Shown piece after piece: positions 49,801 through 64,000 of a stretch of DNA of 64,000 nucleotides. Source of the DNA: Bombyx mori (Eukaryota > Arthropoda > Insecta > Lepidoptera > Bombycidae); assembly GCF_030269925.1 (NCBI RefSeq), contig NC_085126.1, forward strand, positions 8,806,501 to 8,870,500, read 5' to 3'. The notes beneath the pieces were generated by a model that was not told where the DNA came from, made no database searches, and worked only from the letters and a program-made list of their open reading frames with translations. Made by a program: the position numbers and the translations under genes. Positions within the stretch are counted from its first letter, which is position 1, and every line of letters begins with the position of its first letter.

Positions 49801-52051
49801 TCGAGCCCTTCGTCGCAAGCGACGGGTTCGACGAGGACGGTGACCGGTGCTTGAAGTACCTAGAAGCACCGTTAGTAGATCGGGAGGATCCGAGATGACG
49901 TGTTTTGGGCGACGTCGACTGCTTTCCATTCTGTCCGCAGGATCGGGAATGTAGTTGCCGGCGGCCACGATGAGAGGGTTCTCGTGTCGTGCCGCTTTAT
50001 CGAAGTGGCGCATCGACGCCGACTGCATATTCTTACTGGTGGACTCTAAGTCCAGGTCGTCGTGGAGGTCGACGTTCCTGACGAACCACGGGGCTCCGAT
50101 GGCTATCCTGCAAAAACGGGATTGAATGATTTGGAAGGATTTTAAGTGAGTGCGGGCCGCGTGCGCGAACACTACACTTGCATAGGTCATGACGGGGCGT
50201 ATGCAAGTTTCAAAACTCGCACTAAGCACGCAGTTCACTGCTCTACCTGTGTGCTTAATGCGAGTTTTTTAACGTTTTCGATAGCGTAAAAGTTAGCTCA
50301 TATTTGTATGGAATTGTCGCCTGCCTACGTTTGCCGTTAGGGGCGCTGTTCCAACAGCATGCAAAATTGGGTTAACTTTTACGCTATCGAGAACGTTAAA
50401 GAACTCCCACTAAGCACACTGAACTATCGGAGGAACGAACGTATAGACGATATTTTTCTAGAGTTGTTTGTGCAGCTGGTTGATGGTAAATCATATACAG
50501 AAGTTACACTTTTCCACGTAAAATATTTTTTACAAAACACGAACAAATGTGGCTATGAAAATATTACCTTTTTTTATATAATTAGATTTTAGTATTTTCG
50601 CAAAGAGAGTCGTTGACATACTTTAAGATGACTTTTTTTTTATTACTTAGATGGTTGGACGAGCTCACAGCCCACCTGGTGTTAAGTGGCTACCTACTGG
50701 AACCCATGGACATCTTCTACAACGTAAATGCGCCACCCACCTTGAGATACATGTTCTAAGATCTCAGTATAGTTACAACGGCTGCCCCACCCTTCAAACC
50801 GAAACGCATTACTGCTTCACGGCAGAGATAGGCAGGGCGGTGGTACCTACTCAGGCGGACTCACAAGAGGTCCTACCACCAGCAATTACGCAAATTATAA
50901 TTTTGCGGGTTTCACTTTTATTACACGATGTTATTCCTTCACCGTGGAAGTCAATAGTGAACATTTATTGAGTACGTAATTCATTAGAAAAATAGTTACC
51001 CGCCTGGGATTCGAACACAGGTGCATCGCTCAACACGAATGCACCGGACGTCTTATCCCTTAGGCCACGACGACTTCAAAATGATGACTACATTTTCATT
51101 GTACTATTTTGTAGTCACAATCGATTAAGATATTAATTTTTGAATATTAAATACTAGGTACGTTTAGAAATTTATTAAAGCTATTAGTTGAAGTTTCAGC
51201 TTTGAAACGTGCATGGCCTAAAGGATCAAAAAAAGAGAATGATATTTTGAAACAAAAATGGAAAATAAAAAAATTATGTATTTAACTAAGGCCTATCAAA
51301 ATGCACTCCCATTAGGTCATTTCTACCGCGAAATATATATTTATTTATTTCTTATATGAATGGTGTTAAGTGGTTACTCCAGCCCATAGACATTTACAAT
51401 CTAAATACCGCCACCCACCTTGAAATATAAGTTCTAAGCTATAGTTACAACGGCTGCCCCACCCTTCAACCGAAACGCATTACTGCTTCACGGCAGAAAC
51501 AGGGAGGCGGTACCTACCCGTGCGGACTCACAAGAGGTCTTACCGCCAGTTTAAAGGATTATTTAACGAGACTTTAACTTGGATGACAATATTCACATAA
51601 TGTCTAAGAGCTTGGGTAACCCTGGGTATATCATGTGCTCATCAACCCACCCAGTATTTAAATAAATGTGTTATTGTACTTTGATTGATTATTACGAAGC
51701 GTGAAGGCAATTCTAATTGTAATAAGGTTGAAAATTGGATAAAGTATTTAGAAATTTCTAATAATTCGCGACCTTAAGCGGCTTTATTAAGCGCGTTCAT
51801 TCCTGTCAACTTATAAATTTTAAATGAGTCAAAATTACTTACTCATTAATAAGATATCCGTTGAGTGAGTAAAATTGTTCAGTTTTATTTTCATTAGCGT
51901 TTCTCAGCGTCAACGAATTCCAATCATCTTTCAAATTCAAAAACCAAACGTCGCCATTTTCGTACGCACTGGCGGGCACGTCATAGTCGTAATATTCAGT
52001 CGAGTCTATTCGAATGTCGTCAAGGTCATTGAAATCAAAATTATCGGCCAT
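46864..52051 (-). CDS. unrecognised 221-aa protein, 4 exons
   Basis: I do not recognise the family. Exons (minus): 52051-51843, 49019-48846, 47579-47513, 47079-46864; total 666 nt including stop. All introns are GT-AG and the frame holds across all three, which supports a real gene. The N-terminal 30 residues are acidic and aromatic (MADNFDFNDLDDIRIDSTEY, YDYDVPASAYENGD), followed by VWFLNLKDDW. The middle is polar, rich in Asn/Ser, with a possible short helix (GNLAEAQKKLWQIINKM). Exon 3 is again acidic (SDINLVDSCDDGADLE). The last exon has a more ordered look (FKGPYCALIVTMPNKIWNFF, MPPPSLLSAWHAEVN) and ends in a hydrophobic tail LLLLSFSFPA. An in-frame ATG at 52111 would add 20 residues with a hydrophobic stretch (MILSCYFLLITG) resembling a signal peptide. 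I chose MADN because the following residues look cytosolic. Confidence 0.68.
47123..47368 (+). mobile_element. Bm1 SINE in intron 3 of the unrecognised gene
   Basis: Plus body 'ggtggtaggacctcttgtga' to 'catctaaataataaaa', 44 bp upstream (minus sense) of the last exon. Confidence 0.9.
47685..47931. mobile_element. MITE M1, nearly complete
   Basis: Ends 'ggaggggtcaaaggctattt' and 'ttgcctttcacccctcga' with the shared internal 'tttggtattagcatcaacag' (reverse of the 62302 copy). 247 bp. Confidence 0.82.
47932..48845. other. intron 2 of the unrecognised gene, nothing recognised
   Basis: AT-rich. No additional exon or known repeat seen. Confidence 0.35.
49484..50221. mobile_element. foldback MITE M2, split by a Jockey insertion
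   Basis: The M2 arm 'gcgcccctagcggcaaacgt...gagaacgttaaaaaactcgc' (to 49585) is followed by a Jockey element, and the tip 'aaaactcgcactaagcacg' resumes at 50211. 'aaaactcgc' is duplicated at both sides. Confidence 0.82.
49586..50206 (-). mobile_element. Jockey-clade retrotransposon 3' end with reverse-transcriptase C-terminus
   Basis: T9 then the 3' UTR. The minus ORF 50238-49789 encodes TCIRPVMTYASVVFAHAART, FQIIQSRFCRIAIGAPWFVR and ASMRHFDKAARHENPLIVAA, then RRRPKHVISDPPDLLTVLLG, the C-terminal pattern of Jockey-clade ORF2. This copy identifies the whole 'cctacctaagctgatagcc' family. Confidence 0.9.
50248..50420. mobile_element. foldback MITE M2, intact copy
   Basis: 'gtgtgcttaatgcgagtttt' and 'gaactcccactaagcacact' are the mirror ends, with the arms pairing around 'taggggcgctgttcc'. 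About 173 bp, next to the split copy. Confidence 0.85.
50630..51077 (-). mobile_element. full-length Bm1 SINE
   Basis: T9, reverse body, linker and tRNA-like head ('gggattcgaacac', 'cttatcccttaggccacgac'). Confidence 0.92.
51362..51552 (-). mobile_element. Bm1 SINE, partial
   Basis: From 'ggtgttaagtggttactcc' to 'aagaggtcttaccgccag'. The A-tail and head are missing. Confidence 0.82.
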
Positions 52052-52700
52052 ATTAATATTTTTTCCCGTAATTAACAAGAAATAGCATGATAAAATCATT
52101 GATCGAAACATATTCGTCTGTACCTCTTGTATACGCCACTAAATTAATAATGTCTTGTTTTTATATTGGCTAATAGCTAATATATTTGAATTTTCACACT
52201 TGTGTCAATAAATGTTTGAGCCAGTTTTATTTAGTCAGGCATTCATTAAATTGGCTTCTTAAACAAATACGTTATTCTAAGTAACACTTTTAGGATGTAT
52301 TTTACGTTTGCATGGCGTAATGAAATCGTTGTTGAGAATTAAGCTATTGTTTGAATTCTAAAGCAAATGGTTTTTTTTCTGTTTTACTTAGAGCCTCAAT
52401 CTTGTTCATTGGCTTGTACCACAATGAAGAGTTTCATCATGTTTTGGAGAACTGGTGTTCTATAAGACCCTTTATTATTATCTACCACCGGATCGTAATC
52501 GCGACCCACTGAGAAGATTCGAGAAGAAACTTATTGGGTCTATGAGATAGTTCCCTCTTCGAACTCATGTGACCAATGAATCACTCACATTCGCTATTTT
52601 GTGCCATAAAATGTTTGATAGTAAGCATTACTATGCCACGACACCAAATGGACATCCATGACTCTATGGGCTGTGCCTATGGGACGATCTCATTAATTAT
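52052..52700. other. 5' flank of the unrecognised gene and intergenic DNA
   Basis: Promoter of the 221-aa gene expected near 52112-52250. A 60-bp Jockey 3' UTR fragment ('gcgacccactgagaagat') is at 52485-52545. Otherwise nothing recognised. Confidence 0.4.
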
Positions 52701-52715
52701 GACGATTACGATTTA

Positions 52716-52965
52716 CTGGTGGTAGGACCTCTTGTGAGTCCGCACGAGTAGGTACCACCACCCTGCCTATTTCTGCCGTGAAGCAGTAATGTGTTTCGGT
52801 TTGAAGGGTGGGGCAGCCGTTGTAACTTACTTGAGACCTTAGAACTTATCTCAAGGTGGGTGGCGCATTTGCGTTGTAGATGTCTATGGGCTCCAGTAAC
52901 CACTTAACACCAGGTAGGCTGTAAGCTCGTCCACCCATCTAAGCAATAATAAAAAATAAAAAATA
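52716..52965 (+). mobile_element. Bm1 SINE downstream of DPM1
   Basis: Plus body 'ctggtggtaggacctcttgt' to 'ccatctaagcaataat' and an A-rich tail. Confidence 0.9.
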
Positions 52966-53377
52966 CTGGAATAAGCAGTCCAGGCCTCAAGAAAAGGCAA
53001 AAATCTCCTCTTAAAAAGCTATTATTATTATAAAGTAAGGAAATACAAAAATGAAGCCCTCTTAAGTAGTTTTAAACATTTTATTTCCCATTAAAAATAT
53101 CTTACAAAATATTAACTAAATGCAGACGACAAATAAAAACAATAGAAAAATTAATTCTTATGTTCTAAGATATAAGTCTTCTTCATAATTTAATTAACGC
53201 CATAGATAATAAAATATAGACCAAGAAAGTATATAATTTCTATTTAGTGCTCTACGGATCAATCGGATCAATTGGATCGTTGGATTCTTACAACATATTA
53301 AGTGTATAATCGATGTCTTACAATTTATAACAATTGTAAGAATCCGACAGAAACTATCTCATCGTTATGTTTTTTTT

Positions 53378-53383
53378 TTTATT
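53378..53383 (-). promoter_or_regulatory. polyadenylation signal of DPM1
   Basis: AATAAA on the minus strand 26 nt after the DPM1 stop codon. Confidence 0.55.
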
Positions 53384-53408
53384 ATACCATAGAGTAAACT
53401 GTTTTTTT

Positions 53409-58177
<4,769 letters not shown>

Positions 58178-61100
58178 ATGGGTAAAACAAGCAAAGTTGT
58201 TGTATGTGGCATGAAGGGAGTCGGTAAAACAGCTATCCTAGAGCAGTTAATTTACGGCAATGTAAATTTGAAATCATGTTTTTATCCCACGATCGAAGAC
58301 ATTTATGTGGCGAACATCGAAACAGATCGCGGCCCGAAAGAACGCGTCTGTTTCTACGACACAGCGGGCTTGGAGCCTCCGCTTACAGGCGAGTTTAAAG
58401 GTTTTAGTAAATTTTGAGTTTTCAGCTTGTCTTATTTTCACGCACCAGCTTTTTGCACGGGCTTCTTATTTTGTAAATATGAAACTAGGTTAATGTTGTC
58501 ATATTATCATTTACAGAAAAAATACACGGCAGTTAATCAAATATTCGACACATCAACTTAATTGTGTACCTGATCATGATAACTGTAATCGTAAGTCATA
58601 AAAAAGTATTCAAAACATCTGAAATAAAACTAATGACAAAAATAAAATCGAGATTAAACCATCGAAAGTAGTTTTAGTTATATTTATAACTCGCTAAAAC
58701 TAAAGAAAACACCAGATGAAAATGTTATGACCTTCTGAATCGGCAATGTGTGGACTATTGGAATTTTTGTACTAGAACATAACTGACTGAGCCTGTCACA
58801 TAAATTATTACTATTTACCTATACTGCTCAGTGGGCCCAGTGGTGTGGATTGGGAGAGGCCTATGTCCAGCAGTGGACTGTTGTTGATGATGATGACCTA
58901 TATTGTCTGAAGAACTAAATTTTTTTAAATATTGTATAGGTGGAGCTTATGATGTACCTGGTGTGTAGCTTATGAGTTGTTAGCCACCTGCCTTGAAACA
59001 TGTGGTAGAAAACTCAATAGTATTTTATAAATTAAACCTGCCTTTTGTACATACCTCTTAAACTAATTCTTTCCCATGTATAAATACAATAGGACAACTA
59101 AAGTGCCGGATGAAAGGTGATTGCATGCGACAGAGATGCGAATGTTGCGATGGATGTGTGGAGTAACGAGAATGGATAGAATACGGAATGAATATGCTAG
59201 AGGAAGTCTGAAAGTGGCATCTGTGACAAAGAAGCTGAGGAGTCCGCGTTTGGGATGGTATGGACATGTGATGGGACAAAATAAAAATGAGGTTGGTAAG
59301 AGAATGTTAACTCTGAATGTGGAAGGATACAGAGGAAGAGGTAGACCTAAGAAGAAATGGATGGATTGCGTGAAAAATGATATGGGTAAGAAAGGAGTGA
59401 GCAAAGAAATGGTATATGATAGAACGATATGGAAGGAGAAAACATGTTGCACCGACCCCAGGTGACTGGGAGAAGGGCAGGAGAATGATGATGTATAAAT
59501 AGAATATGAAATTAAATAGAGTGCTGCAAGGCTGCTTGGTTTAAGCGACATTTTTGCAACTTTACAGGAGAGCTGTTCAAAGTTGCAAATTTGGAAAAAA
59601 TATCATAACAAAAGTACTTCTTTAGCCATTTCGATGGAGTAAACTTAATTGAAGTTATACCACCAGTAAAAATTAGACACCGTTTAGCCTATATAATTTA
59701 TAATTTTAAATTATTTGTTTGCATAGACAATCATAGAGAAGCTGCTCACAGAACTTTACCTTATTAACAGCTTATGCAAAATAAAACAGAAATTTTATTA
59801 CATAGATAAATGTCGTCTATTATGGGAAATGTCCCTTAAACCAAATAGCCATTCCAACCCTCGAACTAAATTCTTTAAATGTATTTATGTGCATAATTAT
59901 CGAAGTTACCCCCAAATGAAAGGGTAACAGATAGGGATCCTGAAAATGATACATTATTGAGCATATTCAGCATATTCATTTAAATAAATACAGAATACAA
60001 GGAAGGAAAATAAAAGGTTGGACAAAAAAATAATTTTAGAAATATGGTATCAGGAAGATCAATACGTCCTAAGCCTAAATACATTTAAATAAAAATAAAA
60101 TTTATTATGAATGTCATACTGTAAAGCTAATGTACTATATTATAAACTGAAAAGTGAGTTAAAGCAATTGATTATAATTGCGTTTTATATATATTATGTC
60201 AGATGTACAGAAAAATGCTCTATTCCGAAAGGATAGATTATTATACAGTGACATGAGTGAAGCAGCAGGCAAAAGCTAGTTTAGCTTCTCAGTTTTTACT
60301 GGTGGTAGGACCTCTTGTCAGTCCGCGCGGGTAGGTACCACCACCCTGCCTATTTCTGTCATGAAGCAGTAATGCGTTTCGCTTTGAAGGGTGGGGCAGC
60401 CGTTGTAACTATACTGAGAACTTAGAACTTATATCTCAAGGTGGGTGGCGCATTTACGTCGTAGATGTCTATGGGCTCCAGTAACCACTTAACACCAGGT
60501 GGGCTCTGAGCTCGTTCACCCATCTAAGGAATAAAAAAAAAAACATGAATAATCCTCCTCTCCTTCTCGTGACGTTTCCTCACTGCTGAGGGTCGTGACC
60601 ATTATATGTCGACAGGATTTTGCTCCTTGTAATGTCCCGCCAGCGCCTCCGATAATTGACCGCATAAGGGGCGTCGTGGAATGGGATCTCGAATGATGGG
60701 ATGATTAATCCAAAACACATCAATTCAGCTTTGAAAGTATGATGAAATTTTTCTAATGAACAGGTCCTCCGCAATCTCCTACAATGCAGCTAACGGCCAA
60801 CCAAGTGCTCCAACGACACTATCTCGGTTTCTCAGAAGGTTTTGTCATGGTGTATGATACAGCGCGACCAGAATCGCTGGATGTACTCATGTATTTAAAG
60901 AAGGACATAGACAGGAACAAAGATAAGAAAGAGGTGAGAGTTTTCACTTTGTAAAATATTTATGTCAAATTCAAATTAAAATCATTTATTTCAACTTAGA
61001 TGTCAGTATAACACATTTGTTGAATGTCAAAATACAAATAACAATGTTAACTCTACCACCGGTTCCAAAAAAAGCTACAGTCCTGAGAAGAACCAGCGAA

Positions 61101-62143
61101 ACAAACTCAGCGGGCTTTTTTTTTTGTTTATTCTCAAATATTTTCTTTTTTTTTAAATAAATAAAAATATTTACAATAGAGGGAAAAACAAGTCAAAAAA
61201 TACAATTAAAAAAAAAAAAAAAAAATGAAAAATGAAAAGGCCAGGAGCGAGCGCCTCATTCCCACGTAGTGCCATCTAGTAAATAATCCTTAACTTTATA
61301 ATATGCCTTTTTGCACAAATGTTCCTTGACAGTTTTCTTAAATCTGATAAGGTAATGGTGTAGTTAGAACAACTCAAATCGGCTAGATTTGGATAGGAAT
61401 AGTTGTATTCATATTATGATATCTATGAATTATGAACACCTTATACTGTACAGGTTACCAAGTATCAAAAAACTCAACGAATGTATAAAAATTCAAATAA
61501 TGTATAGTACTTCGATTAGATTGAAATTCTACATTCGAATTTGACACTTAACATTGTTTTTTTTACAGAGTATTAACACTTATTGTAAAACATAGTCAAA
61601 TCATCGATGTCAAGATAAGTTTACAGTTTGTCTGGTGTTGGTTTGTCGGCTTGGCTCGGTAGGCAGCTGCTTGGCTCTGCCCCTGGCATTGCTGAAGTCC
61701 ATGGGCGACGTTAACCACTCACCATCAGGTGGGCCGTATGCTCGTCTGCCTACACGGGCAATAAAAAAAAAAATAAAAAATTAATATGGAGCCCATAGAA
61801 ATCCACAACATTTATTTTCATCGCATTACAATCAGCTTTGGGTTCTTTTTTTTGGTAATTTGCTTAAATCTTTCTGTCACAGGTAGTAATACTAGTGATC
61901 GGTAATAGAACCGGACCAGATGATCCGAACAGCCTCGAGAACACATGCTCCAAAGCCTCGAATTGGTGTGCACGCGAGAAGGTCAGACATTTTGAGGTGA
62001 ACGCAATGGATCGTCCGTCCCTATATGAACCATTCATCTTCATGACCTCGAAATTGAACCCGGTACAAAATAAGACGACCTTCCCGCAACTAAGCACGTT
62101 GAGTAAGCTCACCCAGAAGAACAATAAAAGTGAAGCCATGTAA
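58178..62143 (+). CDS. kappaB-Ras small GTPase (NKIRAS family), complete, 3 exons
   Basis: In vertebrates kappaB-Ras proteins bind the PEST regions of IkappaB and restrain NF-kB activation and Ral signalling. Exons: 58178-58400, 60764-60933, 61883-62143; 654 nt, 217 aa. P-loop [18 protein letters not shown] (residues 11-28), [19 protein letters not shown] (switch II DTAG kept), [32 protein letters not shown], then [15 protein letters not shown] where Ras proteins have NKxD. The Lys and Asp of that guanine-specificity motif are not kept in register (N139 R T G). A long C-terminus ([20 protein letters not shown]) has no CaaX box, as in human NKIRAS1/2. Exon 1 has two possible donors in the same phase, AAAG|gttttag at 58400 and ACAG|gcgagt at 58388; the second shortens the protein by 4 residues. 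Intron 1 contains RTE fragments and a MITE. Confidence 0.92.
58833..58905 (+). mobile_element. RTE-type 3' tail
   Basis: 'gaggcctatgtccagcagtg' followed by 'gttgatgatgatgacc', a common lepidopteran RTE terminus. Confidence 0.68.
59115..59495 (+). mobile_element. RTE-type ORF C-terminus, kappaB-Ras intron 1
   Basis: The plus ORF (59121-59465) encodes [40 protein letters not shown] and [20 protein letters not shown], ending KTCCTDPR. This is the best coding RTE fragment here; it ends with 'gaatgatgatg'. Confidence 0.88.
59526..59865. mobile_element. MITE M1 copy with extra internal sequence
   Basis: 'ttggtttaagcgacattttt', 'cgatggagtaaacttaattg', then an unrelated stretch (about 59658-59790), then 'gataaatgtcgtctattatg' and 'cccttaaaccaaatagcc'. 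Confidence 0.72.
60298..60543 (+). mobile_element. Bm1 SINE, kappaB-Ras intron 1
   Basis: Plus body 'actggtggtaggacctcttg' to 'acccatctaaggaataaa' plus A-tail, 220 bp from exon 2. Confidence 0.92.
60555..60700 (-). mobile_element. probable non-LTR 3' fragment upstream of exon 2
   Basis: 'cactgctgagggtcgtgacc' is shared in style with 14155 and 33163. The minus strand encodes [14 protein letters not shown]. Weakly supported. Confidence 0.4.
60964..61130 (-). mobile_element. CR1/L2-like 3' end, kappaB-Ras intron 2
   Basis: Reverse of the 26540 family: 'tcaaattaaaatcatttatt', 'ctctaccaccggttccaaaa', 'gcgaaacaaactcagcggg'. Confidence 0.7.
61655..61785 (+). mobile_element. BMC1-like LINE 3' end, 95 bp before exon 3
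   Basis: 'cggtaggcagctgcttggctc' to 'ctgcctacacgggcaataaa' plus A-rich tail. Confidence 0.82.
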
Positions 62144-62301
62144 CGGTACTTTTTCAATCTATGCCCTTTCTGCTATCAGCCTTAATAGGCATTATAGGTA
62201 TTTTTAATGTTTACATTGCAATAGTTAAATAAAGAGTGTTACTCAATGTAGAGACAAATTGAAACCGATTATAATTGTGATATCAGACTTGATAAATCAT
62301 A

Positions 62302-62608
62302 TCGAGGGGTGAAGGGCTATCTAGGTTAAACCGACATTTTTGTTACTTTACACGAGAACAATTTAAAGTTTATAAATTAGGAAATAATATCATAAAATAA
62401 ATAAACAAAGAAGAAACAAAAAGAAATAAACTTCTTCCATTATTTGAATAGAGTAAACTTAATAGAAGTTCAATTAAAAACATCGGACTGTTGATGCTAA
62501 TACCAAATAAAACGCATCTTTAATTATAAAGATAAATGTCGCGTACTAAGCGAAATGTCGCGTTTTAAGCGAAGTGTCGTTTAAACCAAATAGCCTTTCA
62601 CCCCTCGA
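62302..62608. mobile_element. MITE M1, intact reference copy
   Basis: The left end 'tcgaggggtgaagggctat' and right end 'atagcctttcacccctcga' are inverted repeats, extended by 'ctaggttaaaccgacatt' / 'gtgtcgtttaaacca'. 307 bp, AT-rich, non-coding, flanked by AT/TA. Confidence 0.9.
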
Positions 62609-63530
62609 TACATATTTATATTTAACTGAAACATATAAAATTTTATGATGTCAAAATATTTGTTAAGGGCAAAGCCCTAACACCCCCCTCCTCTCAATTA
62701 TGTACCTGAATATTTCACGCTTATATTCAAAAACATCATTTCAAATTACTATCCTAGATAGAATTTCATTGATCTCATTATATAGAAACAAATCTATGAA
62801 TTTAAAACTTTTTATGTCATACAAAATGAAATTTAACTTTTGAATTTTTCAAAGATAATGAAATATGCATGTTATGATATTAATTTAAAATAAATAAACC
62901 AATGCTTTATATTTTAGTTTTAAGTATCAAGTTATCAAGTTAATCATGAAGCTTTTAGATAATAATATATTTTTAATTGCATTATTGTGGTAAAACAATG
63001 AGAATAACACATTTTAAAATTTTAAAAAACACCTAAAAAGTCTTATTTTATTGACACTTCGACGGATCGCGCGATAGGCACAAGTTATTAAAATAGTAGT
63101 ATATAAAAACAAAATCGCGTTAATGACCGCCTCTGTCTTCCTAAATAAATCCAAATAATTAATTGTAAAGTTATGTTTTACACCAAAGGAGAAACCCCAT
63201 TTTGGGCCTAAGCGTTACACGAATGGGATATGTACCAAAAAATTCGTCTATTTTGCTTGATTAACCTATTGAAATCTTAGCTTCATTGACAATGGCCAAG
63301 TGTAGAAAATAAGTTGAATTCAATTTTTTGTTTTAAACAATCTTTGTAAACATCTGCAACACTTATTTCAATATACGTAACTAGCTCCACAAACGTGCGG
63401 ATTAGAATTAGAGCATCCATAAAATAGGATCGATTTAGTGGAATTCGAGTGTAAAAAATAATTAATACTCTTTTGCTTTAGGATAAATGACTGTTTTTAT
63501 AGGTATTTTAATCAATGTAAATAGAGTATG
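62609..63530. other. intergenic, nothing recognised
   Basis: AT-rich DNA downstream of kappaB-Ras with no exon-like coding. Confidence 0.4.
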
Positions 63531-63534
63531 GCCA

Positions 63535-63955
63535 TCGAATCGTGACACAACTACTTACAATGGCGGCAATTCAAAATATCTACAACTGACAACATTAAAT
63601 ATAGCATAAAAGAGTAGTTTTGCATTTTTATATTAATGTGACTATGCCATAGAAAAACACTAATGTATCAAATCGTGTTATGTTAACTTTAACGTTGCCA
63701 ACTGAAGATATTTTGGATTGCCGCTATTTAGTTGTGCCATGATTCGCTAGCCAGACTATAAACTTAATCTCATTGAATAACGTAACGTAAAACACCAAAA
63801 TCTACTAACAAAAACATTAAAAGAAATAAATAACTGTGCCATTTAGTTATGACACGAAATCATGTCGGCAACTGCGGCAATTCAAAATATTTTCAACTGG
63901 CAATCTTAAATATAACATGAAAAAGTCGATTTGGTACTTTGAGTTTTTCTATGGT
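63535..63955. repeat. foldback repeat M6 plus a direct third arm
   Basis: 'gcggcaattcaaaatatct' at 63564 is the reverse of 'gatattttggattgccgc' near 63705, with flanking 'cgtgacacaact' / 'agttgtgccatg' giving arms of about 70 bp. A third arm in the first orientation lies at 63845-63925 ('gcggcaattcaaaatatttt'). Confidence 0.72.
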
Positions 63956-63976
63956 GTAGTTACATTAATAATTTTA

Positions 63977-64000
63977 CTGGTGGTAGGATCTCTTGTGAGT
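63977..64000 (+). mobile_element. Bm1 SINE cut by the window end
   Basis: 'actggtggtaggatctcttgt', the start of a Bm1 body. Confidence 0.8.

Noticed and set aside
53234..53345. Weak inverted/tandem similarity around 'caatcggatcaattggatcg'
   Set aside because: Short and AT-rich; not convincing as an element or regulatory site.

Overview
This is a window of lepidopteran nuclear DNA, almost certainly from a silkmoth (Bombyx mori or a close relative). The host genes are split into short exons with GT-AG introns. The spaces between exons are packed with a tRNA-headed SINE that I recognise as Bombyx Bm1 (roughly 30 copies or fragments). There are also 3' ends of several non-LTR retrotransposon families (Jockey-type, R1-clade, RTE-type, a BMC1-like LINE and a CR1/L2-like family), Helitron-like elements and at least six MITE/foldback families. 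I see no operons, CRISPR arrays or prokaryotic features.

Layout, left to right. (1) 2394-3151, minus: first three coding exons of PLGRKT (plasminogen receptor KT). (2) 4061-9545, plus: complete Fen1 (flap endonuclease 1), 8 exons, 380 aa, head-to-head with PLGRKT. (3) 10794-26170, minus: complete Pgi (glucose-6-phosphate isomerase), 12 exons, 588 aa from the first ATG or 556 aa from the second, tail-to-tail with Fen1. Its introns hold an antisense R1-clade insertion placed on a splice donor and the remains of a THAP-domain gene. (4) 26171-31046: about 4.9 kb without a host gene, with several MITEs. (5) 31047-45259, minus: complete heparan-alpha-glucosaminide N-acetyltransferase (HGSNAT), 10 exons, 571 aa. 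(6) 46864-52051, minus: a 4-exon, 221-aa gene that I do not recognise. (7) 53409-57136, minus: complete DPM1 (dolichol-phosphate mannosyltransferase catalytic subunit), 5 exons, 246 aa, with one GC-AG intron. (8) 58178-62143, plus: a kappaB-Ras gene (NKIRAS family), 3 exons, head-to-head with DPM1. (9) 62144-64000: MITEs and the start of another Bm1.

The genes are unrelated housekeeping functions (lagging-strand DNA processing, glycolysis, lysosomal heparan sulfate breakdown, ER glycosylation, NF-kB-linked small GTPase), so the grouping is positional and not a pathway. Exon models were built by hand from splice consensus, reading-frame continuity and recalled family sequences. Every model called complete closes in frame with an integral number of codons.

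The most interesting points are these: an R1-clade insertion whose target-site duplication copied the Pgi exon 7 splice donor; a basic, acid-free N-terminal extension available to Pgi through an upstream ATG; a spliced THAP-domain fossil inside Pgi; a GC-AG intron in DPM1 and a possible second in kappaB-Ras; nested insertions that give a relative chronology of element activity; and the unrecognised 221-aa gene. I did not find a new multi-gene system.
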